From: Actinernus sp. WN-2022
Lineage: Eukaryota; Cnidaria; Anthozoa; Actiniaria; Actinernidae
Length of the DNA: 64,000 nucleotides
Reading direction: 5' to 3'
Assembly: GCA_030867875.1 (NCBI GenBank)
Contig: JAOWCC010001634.1
Location: 4,006,377 to 4,070,376 of the forward strand
The notes below the pieces were generated by a model. That model was not told the DNA's origin. It made no database searches and saw only the letters and a list, made by a program, of their open reading frames with translations. Below are positions 56,588 to 64,000 of the stretch, piece after piece (the first letter of the stretch is position 1; the number at the start of each line of letters is the position of its first letter). Position numbers and translations under genes: made by a program.

Positions 56588-57075
56588 AGTTCAAGGGCTT
56601 ATAAAATTATGCTAGTTTTAAGAACATCAAATTTCCAAGGGAAACTATCAGCCAATAGTTCGGAGACAGACACACTATTTGTCATTATTGTTCATTACAA
56701 AATTCTCTTCCGCCCTCAGGGTGCTACAATCTGTTATAGTTCACCACAACATTTTGGTGCACACTCATTGTCTAAAACCGATCACTAGACGTGATAGTTG
56801 TCGTCCATGGATGCAAACTATAAGGCGTTTAGTTCACCAGAACATTTTGGCATGCACTCACTATAAGCTAAAAGTGATCATGTGACGTCATACATGTAGT
56901 TATCATCCGTGGATGCGAACTATCAGTGCCCGCTGAGAGCGGAAGACGATTTTGTGATGAACATGCAATAACAACAAACAGATTGGGTTTGTCTTGGAAC
57001 TATCGGCTGATAGTTTCCTTTGGAAATTTGATGTTCTTAAAACTAGCATATAAGCCCTCGACAATTTTGTGATGA
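56588..57075. mobile_element. ~490-bp MITE with internal ~97-bp direct duplication
   Basis: Terminal arms 56588-56725 and 56935-57075 are inverted (AGGGCTTATA, TTTTAAGAACATCAAATTTCC, AACTATCAGCC). Between them 56735-56823 and 56830-56930 are diverged direct copies (AGTTCACCA-AACATTTTGG ... TGGATGC-AACTAT). Confidence 0.75.
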
Positions 57076-58854
57076 ACAATAACGACAAATAGTGCCTCAT
57101 AGCTTAATTAATATAAAAAATTAACATGCAAGGCTTTGATCAGGTCTTAACTCACTAATTCAATTTGTCAATTTGACTATTAAATTGAAGATCACCTTTG
57201 TGTAGTTTTATTTGGTTAGGACTTCTTATAAACTAAAATGGTTCGTGCTTCCAGTAAACTTTCTCGACCTGAAAGAAAATGAAAATCTAAAAGTTACTGT
57301 ATGTTTAATTATCCACCTTCAGGAAGGTTTAATGCTACTGAAATATGTCAATATGAGGGAAATGAAGAATGGTGCAGCAAACAATAATATTACTGCATGG
57401 TCCAGTAACAACCATGCAGCAGTAATGTTTACCAGTTTACTGGCTCCTAATATAATGAAAACCCTACCTAATTAGTACAACCGTTTATATGCTGCCTTTT
57501 TAACAGAGAAGTTTCAGTCTTACAGCCAAATGAATCTGACCACTGGCAGTGTAACCTAGCACCCCTAATTTTGGGCTTAAGTCAGTGTGGGCAGAAGAAC
57601 TCAGACTCAGATCTCGCATGGTAACTACATGTAGTTAGAAAGTAGCAAGGGAGAAAACTAAATTCAAGTGTATAATTGAGTAAGAAATAACCAGGTCCCG
57701 TTTTGACAAATTAGATTGTTTTTGCTACCAACAATTCTTTCCTTTTCAGAGAGGGGTGCTAGCCAATGTTTTAATGAAATGATTCATTTCAAAACACTAA
57801 AATAGGAGTACAAGATTTTTCAACAAATGGCTCGATGTTCACCGCACGATACATGGAACGGAAGTAATTTCGTTGAGATGACTGACAACCTTGAACAATT
57901 GATTAGTGACATCAGTAGTGAGAAGTGACAAAAGCAAAATTGTATTTACTGTATTTTCAGAAGCCAAATTCCAATTATTGTACTACTGTGTATAGACTGA
58001 TCATCTGTGCCTCTGCTAGTGGAATCTAAGAGTGATTTGGGAAAGTTTAATATTATTTTCAAGTCTTCAAGTATCCAGTTGACTGGCGATGAGGACATTT
58101 TGAATCAGTGAATGGAAACAGAACCAAAAATGTTGTCTTAATTAATCCCACTGGAATATTAATTTAACTTACAATATAACATTATGTAATTATCCTGGGA
58201 ACATAAACTGGGAACAATAATGATGTAGATGTCAATCTATGATACTAGTTACACTTACATGGAGGTTGCCCACAATGCATTGCTGCTATGAGCATGCTCA
58301 AATGAACTTTTGCCTACATTGCATTGCTGCAATGAGCATGCACAGAGGTTACAGTTATCTGATTTGGGTACAATGTATGAAAATTACACATTTGATGCAA
58401 TTTCTAAGTAATTTAAACAGCTTTTAAAGTATTAATTCCCCTCCGTGACATAATTTCCCCTTCCATGACACTTGTTATTATTGAAATAGAACAAAGAAAA
58501 CTTGCAGTTCAGAATTTTTTTCATTTATTTACATGTAGTTGTATTGAACTTGAACTCAGAAGTTTATAATATATTGTGAATTTTGTTTGGACTGTTTTGG
58601 AAATATCAAAACTTTTATACCAAATTTTGTCATGGAGGGAAAAGTTCCCTCTTGGACAAACTATAGCAACACCTCCTTAACAGCAACTAAAATTATTTTT
58701 TGTTTCTCTATTAGTGCATGTGAAGAACTGTGTGTCTTGATATTTTTTATTTGTTTTTGACTGTAATTAAGAATTCAGAGTTCCATATTGTCCCAAATAC
58801 TGGAAAACACACTTGAAATAATGATAATCATTAATTCTAATGATATTCTTAAAA
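57076..58854. other. No gene; dispersed repeat at 57824-57925 and a short direct repeat at 58272-58342
   Basis: 57824-57925 is the inverted partner of 11025-11130. At 58272-58342 the phrase AATGCATTGCTGC-ATGAGCATGC occurs twice, about 48 bp apart. No coding frame was recognised. Confidence 0.5.
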
Positions 58855-59080
58855 CCAGTCAAGGATAAAAATAAACATTTGTTACATTCCCAACGGCGGT
58901 AGACCGGCTTAGTGTAGTAGTGATGACGTCTGCACTACACTGAAGTACACGCAAAGGGTTACGAGTTGGAGTCCGAGTTGGAGTCTCTTCTTGTTTACCC
59001 GTGAACCCTAGCTCTAGGTGAGTGAGAACCCGTCGTTTACCCGTGAACTCGTCCGATGGTTAGGGTTTGGTGTAATTAAG
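58855..59080 (+). mobile_element. tRNA-derived SINE, copy 2
   Basis: Same body as 22381-22640. The A box is weakened (TTAGTGTAGTAGT, 58909-58921) and the B box mutated (GAGTTGGAGTCC). The CCCTAGCTCTAGGTGAGTGA block is preserved. Confidence 0.7.
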
Positions 59081-59922
59081 AATTCAGAGTTCCATGTCCC
59101 AAATACTGTGGAATGGCCCAAGGACAAAAAACCTGCAAAGTAAGCAAAGTTTACTTTTGAATGTTCTTTTAATTGTCTTGTTTACAATCTCTTGACAAGA
59201 AATCCTTGCAAACTCATGTGAGCCATTGCCATTTGAAATCGTTCTCAAAGTTGCCTGAAGAATTTTTGCTAATATACTAATTAATTTGAATATAATGCTT
59301 CTAGAACTGGAATTTGATTTTCAGCTTCGATAGTTTCTTTCAGTTTTCCTTTCAGCGATCATAACTGACAGAATTTATTTGTCTGTTTTATAAATTACAT
59401 GTAATGAAAATCTGAGTCAAAGAAACAAACACATAGATATCGCTTTTACAAATATTTGAAAAATAACCGAACCGTTTCTGATTTTCATGTTTTCGATTTT
59501 CTGTAATTTTACTTCCATTCCATGTTTCGTGTGGCGATCATCAAGCCATCATGTGACTTTAGTTTCCTCCCTTCTCATATTAGAAACTACAATGATGTAG
59601 TCAGGGGATTATTAGGCCGCTAGCATGCGAGGGATCTGAGTCCGAGTTCCTCTGCCCGTGCAGAGTCTAAGCGTGAGATTAGGGTGTTAGGAGATTCATT
59701 CGGCCAAAAGACTGAAGCTTCTCAAGCAAAAAATCTAGCAGGGGTTGGGCTCACATCAAATATGTAAAGCCCCCATCACATGACTTTTGTAAATAGTTTT
59801 GAAAGGAAATCATGCAGGGACCCTTACGCTTACAGGTCATAATTATGATAATACCATGATCGCCTCGGATTCCTTTGTTTGTTCACACACATTTAATCTC
59901 TAAATTCCCTGGCTCATTACAA
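59081..59922. other. No gene recognised
   Basis: A weak tRNA-like stretch at about 59600-59660 (GGCCGCTAGCATGCGAGGGA ...) is too imperfect to call. Confidence 0.4.
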
Positions 59923-60016
59923 ATGCAAGGAAAATTTAGAAATATGCATTGTCTTCAACAGGGAAATTTCTAAATTTCCCTGCAAGAACAATGCATATTT
60001 CTAATTTTCGCTTGCA
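59923..60016. repeat. Nested hairpin
   Basis: The outer arms (TGCAAG-AAAATTTAGAAATA and its inverse, GCATTGT/ACAATGC) enclose AGGGAAATTTCTAAATTTCCCT, itself a near-perfect palindrome. Confidence 0.7.
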
Positions 60017-60469
60017 TCGTAAATAGGGTAAACTAGAAGACAATGCAGGCTGGACATGAGAGGGTGAAAAGCATCAACTCAATGCTCCCCTCTGGCACGT
60101 ACGACTTAAGCCCTGTGCTCCCGGTTGAAAAAATTGAACCCAAACTGACCCGACTTCATCAAAACCTTCAACGTAATTAATCCATGTGGGATCACGTATT
60201 TCAATCTGCACATTCTTCTCTTATTTCTCAAACCCGCTTCTTCCATGTGGTATACTTAAAACCATATACGCATGACCTTTAAATATTTAGTCAAGCACAT
60301 AATTGCATTGTGTTTTACTGCTATTCCTCTCAAAAACAACACAGGTCATTCAATCGAGCAGTAAAACATTTTCGAAAGCAACTCAACTACGACATCTTTA
60401 GTTTAGGCAGAGAAAATTAAACTTCTCACAGATTTGTTGTTCCTCTGCGATCAGAGTATTACAAAGTTA
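60017..60469. other. No gene recognised
   Basis: Plain spacer. Confidence 0.4.
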
Positions 60470-60623
60470 TACCATGACAATTCGGAAAATTAGTGATCAA
60501 ATTTCCCCGCAAGCCTCAGGAGAGTTTGTAAAAGTCCCTCGGCTGAAGCGGCCTCGGGACTTCAACAAACTCTCCCTTGGCTTGCAGGGAAATTTAATCA
60601 CTAATTTCCCTCTTGTCATGGTA
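60470..60623. mobile_element. 154-bp palindromic element
   Basis: The arms begin TACCATGACAA and carry AGGGAAATT, AATTAGTGAT, GCAAGCC and GAGAGTTTGT blocks in mirror order. The short loop is near TCGGCTGAAGCGGCCTCG. No target duplication found. Confidence 0.75.
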
Positions 60624-62974
60624 TTACTGTACTTATAATAAACCTAGCTACAATGTATTTAAAATTATAAAGTCATGCAAGTGTAACCTGAGAACCACAT
60701 ACATGTACACCTCTATTATTTTTAAAATAACTAAATTGATGCCTGACTTCTAAACCTTTATTTGGGCTACTGGTTAATGCAGAATACCCTGCCACTGCAG
60801 GTTCATTAATAATGCATGTTCTCAAACCTCATACAAACCTTCTAAAAACTTCCCCCAAAAAATCAAAAACCCTAACCACCACAAATTAAAATCATTCATG
60901 AATAGAATGAGTCTATAAATACACCAGAGCTACAATGTAGCTATTATGGAGAAATTTTGCACAGTTTAGAAGGGGTGCCAGGGTATTCTGCAGTGAACTA
61001 GGAGACCATATACAATGTGCATGTACTTTCCTTACCATTGAAAACTTGAACGAGCTGCATGTGACCAGACTTTGGCCTGATGAGTGATGTAATATTTGAC
61101 TTGATCATGAACTCAAGGCACTTTTAGTTGACCACAGGACTGACAGCTCTATCTAGAAGCTCTGTTTATTTATACAATACAAAAGCTTTTGGTGAGCAAC
61201 TAAAGGCCTGGGAAGAAATATAATAAGAAATACAACTGGAGCTTTCTTAATATTTATAAAGCAGCTTCGATATTTTAACACGCATGCACTGATGCAGTCA
61301 GAGCCATGCAGTCACTCGAGGAGCATTCTGACAGTCCCATTTTCTGATCTAAAGAATCGTTCGTAATTAAGATTACAAACCGGCTATTTCTTCGACAGAA
61401 TGAGAAGAATTAGCGAACTGATGAACTGAATTACAATGAAAGCTTTGTGAGATTGTACACGACATGAACTAGACACGTTGCAGTATGAATGCTTACCTTC
61501 GGCTTCGGCCTTCCCGGCGGTTCTTCACCGATTTATCCACAAATTAGTTTATGTCTCTCAGTAGCAGCAGTTACTCTAATCTTTCTAGCAATAGAATCTA
61601 GTTATAAATGCTGATTTGAAGGTATGAAGGCTGATTTGTTGGTCTTCTCACTAGCTCTTATCTGTTCACATCCACACGAACTGTGAAACCGACAATAATT
61701 TTGAAATACAAGTTTTAGCCAATCAGGAATCAAGTCACTATCCGGGACTTCAAATATCGATCAATTGTTCGAGCACAGGAAGCCCAAGCTCTTTTTAGTC
61801 TGACAGGCAGCCAAGAGACAGATAGACGTCAGGTAAGTTTTATTCATTTTATTACAGTATGTTTATCGAAAAGCTAGATTAAAAAAATCCCATACAAACT
61901 TATAAAATAGCCATAAACAGTCAAGAAAGGAAAGGCTGATTCAACGGTAGAGAGTTTTTTTCTTCCAATATTTCGATCGGCACGGCCGATCTTCTTCGGG
62001 GAAAGAGGCTTACAATGTATCTAATAAACTAGAACCTTTACGAAAACAACATAAAAATAAACAGTGCTTGGGCTACCTGTGATTCGGATGGCGAGGCTAA
62101 TGAAACAGATTTGATTGTACTCTACAGTTTATTTATCTAATTTTAATAATAACAAACATAACCCACCAAATGCGAAGAAGCATTAGGACGCACATGTTCC
62201 CAGTGGCTTTCCAGTACTTTTGAACGGTCACGCAATATTTGCATGATGTATTTTGTGCATGTATTGATTTAATGTACTGTTTAAGCGCCGATCAAACGAG
62301 TATGTGAGCGCATGGGAACATGAGAGTTTAAAAAAAATTATTGATATTTTAATGATACATTGGTATATTTGTGCCCCCCCCCCCCCCGAGAGTTGCTCAA
62401 GAACATGAGCCGGTTGCTCAATTACGCTCTCGCTTGACCGCCAACTCTCGCCAAATTTGAACCTGAGAATTGACAATTGCGAGTTACGTCAACTTCTTGT
62501 GACCCTCATCATCCTCATTTTACCGAGTTGTGAAGGCATTTCAATTAGCTGCAATGCACGACGGTGTTCCCTCGTGGCTTTGGATCTCTGCATGTAGCTG
62601 GCCTCCCATGCAGGCGGATGAAGGCACCGCGAGTTCCGTTGGAAAATTAAGTCTGCATGGTTATACCGGCGCCTCGACATCCGCTTGGTATCAGACAAAA
62701 GTATAAACGTACAAGTCGGTATATCATGCGCCGTGGTCTAGAGGATTTTTCTTCGCTGTTTTGACTTGTTTCAAAATCTTAAAATGTTTCAATTTTCTAC
62801 ACAGTTATTAGCATATCAGTCCGTGATCTAAGTTTGGGTTGAACAAATTTTGCGCTTACGCTGGATCGGACAGCATTAAATATATTTCCCATGTGCCTTA
62901 GTGAGCTCTTAAAGCATAGTCTTATTAATCTAAACAATGAATGTGATACACATATTCCTGTTAATTTGCCTTAT
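60624..62974. other. No gene; small hairpin at 61974-61990 and C14 at 62374-62387
   Basis: GATCGGCACGGCCGATC (61974-61990) is a perfect 7-bp stem with a 3-nt loop next to CGAAATATT on the minus strand, vaguely like the motif at 14.2 kb. Frames at 62228-62698 have no domain support. Confidence 0.45.
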
Positions 62975-63990
62975 TTTTGCCCATACAAATTCCATCTACT
63001 GCCCATATCCTTGCCATATCATGGGGATCGTGTCAGCTATTATCTTCTCTGCCCATATAAGTCCCATACATATGAGTTTAATATGGGATCAGTCATACGA
63101 GCAATGAAACATTTGTCCATGCATCCCCCATATGTTCCCCACGTGTATCCCAGATGCTGGGAAAGGTATGGGTTCATGTCTGTGTGGTCTCTGTGTCTTC
63201 ATTCTGCCCATCCAAATCCCATCTACTGCCCATATCTTTGCCGTATCATGGGGGTCGTATGGGTTGTTACAGTCTCTGCCCATATAATTCCCATGTATAT
63301 GGGTTTCATATGGGATCTACGCGAATAAAGAACCATTTTAGCCCATGCATCCCCCATATACTTCCCATGTATTTACCAGATGATGGGAATAGTATGGGCC
63401 TCTATCTATGTGTGCCATGTTTCGCCCATACAAATTCTACCCTGTACCCATATCTGTGCCATATCATAGGAACCGTATGGGTTGTTACAGTCTCTGCCCA
63501 TATAATTCCCATGTATATGGGTTTCATATGGGATCTACGCGAATAAAGAACCATTTTAGCCCATGCATCCCCCATATACTTCCCATGTATTTACCAGATG
63601 ATGGGAATAGTATGGGCCTCTACCTATGCGTGCCATGTTTCGCCCATACAAATTCCACTTTGTACCCATATCTGTGCCATATCATGGGAACCGTATGGCT
63701 ATTATCCTGTCTGCCCATACAGTTCCCATACATATGGGTTTCATATGGGATCTGTTTCCCATATGCTTTCCATATATGGGTTTCATATGGGATGTGCTGC
63801 CCATGTATTTTCCATATGATATCATTTTAAACCCTTACTTTTCCCATATATGGTTTCTGAATGGTAGGTAAACCCATATGTATCCCATGTAACAAAAACT
63901 CAAACCCATATAGTTCCCATACCAGACCCATGTACATCCCATGTCAGACCCATATGAATCCCATATGTTTGGTTTGGTAAGGGTAAACAC
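62975..63990. repeat. ~218-bp CCCATAT satellite, about four units
   Basis: GTTGTTACAGTCTCTGCCCA recurs at 63263 and 63481 (period 218), with diverged units at about 63036 and 63698. The words CCCATATAATTCCCATGTAT and GGGTTTCATATGGGATCT link it to the satellite at 54.15-54.56 kb. CCATATATGG occurs at 63770-63779 and 63844-63853. It runs to the window end. Confidence 0.85.
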
Positions 63991-64000
63991 GGACAAGATG

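Noticed and set aside
59595..59665. tRNA-like sequence
   Set aside because: A- and B-box spacing and arms do not form a credible cloverleaf.
62891..63871. Several 70-145-residue frames
   Set aside because: Translations of the 218-bp satellite, repeated frame by frame.

Overview
The window reads as repeat-dense animal DNA, most likely from an anthozoan cnidarian and probably a stony coral. The pointers are AT-rich intergenic sequence, many short inverted-repeat elements flanked by TTAA, several truncated non-LTR retrotransposons, multicopy cysteine-rich (CXC) and THAP-type families that I know from coral gene sets, and one clear metazoan voltage-gated K+ channel exon. The species assignment is inference.

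Layout. 0-7.4 kb: a damaged THAP gene (exon at ~1-1.5 kb, a later exon at 2.5 kb), a piggyBac-like nonautonomous element (3.27-4.24 kb), a LINE 3' end on the minus strand (4.7-5.3 kb), a P2X7-C-like family exon (5.5-5.8 kb), a TTAA MITE whose empty site is still present at 0.83 kb, and another LINE 3' end (6.8-7.36 kb). 8-10 kb: a broken copy of a CXC multigene family. 10.8-16 kb: MITEs and hairpins, one with a hammerhead-like core. 16.7-18.0 kb: the only convincing host gene exon, the first large exon of a Kv channel. 18-21 kb: nothing recognised. 21-22.8 kb: tRNA-derived SINEs and MITEs. 22.9-24.2 kb: a promoter-like array and a frameshifted secreted-protein pseudogene. 24.2-29.5 kb: more MITEs and a LINE tail. 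29.5-30.2 kb: two satellites.

30.4-40.65 kb holds a second CXC-family copy on the minus strand, flanked by ~650-bp inverted arms. It is interrupted by a 3.1-kb TTAA fold-back element and by a LINE tail. Removing the TTAA element leaves the reading frame continuous. 41-45.5 kb has hairpins, a G25 run, an 86-90-bp satellite and a kinase-domain fragment. 46.6-53.7 kb is a set of nested insertions. A jockey/CR1-type LINE is split by a 6.42-kb element that starts CACTC and has AAAA target duplications. That element contains a second LINE, which itself carries a 283-bp insertion and a 126-bp perfect palindrome.

53.7-55.4 kb: the first two exons of a damaged zinc-finger gene run into a CCATATATGG-rich satellite and then a 22-bp satellite that is open in all three frames. 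A related 218-bp-period satellite fills 62.98-64 kb. Between them are MITEs, a SINE copy and hairpins.

No operons, rRNA genes or CRISPR arrays are present. Apart from the Kv exon, nearly every coding signal belongs to a mobile element or a decayed multicopy family. The most informative signal is the set of interrupted reading frames whose exact pre-insertion sites can be inferred.
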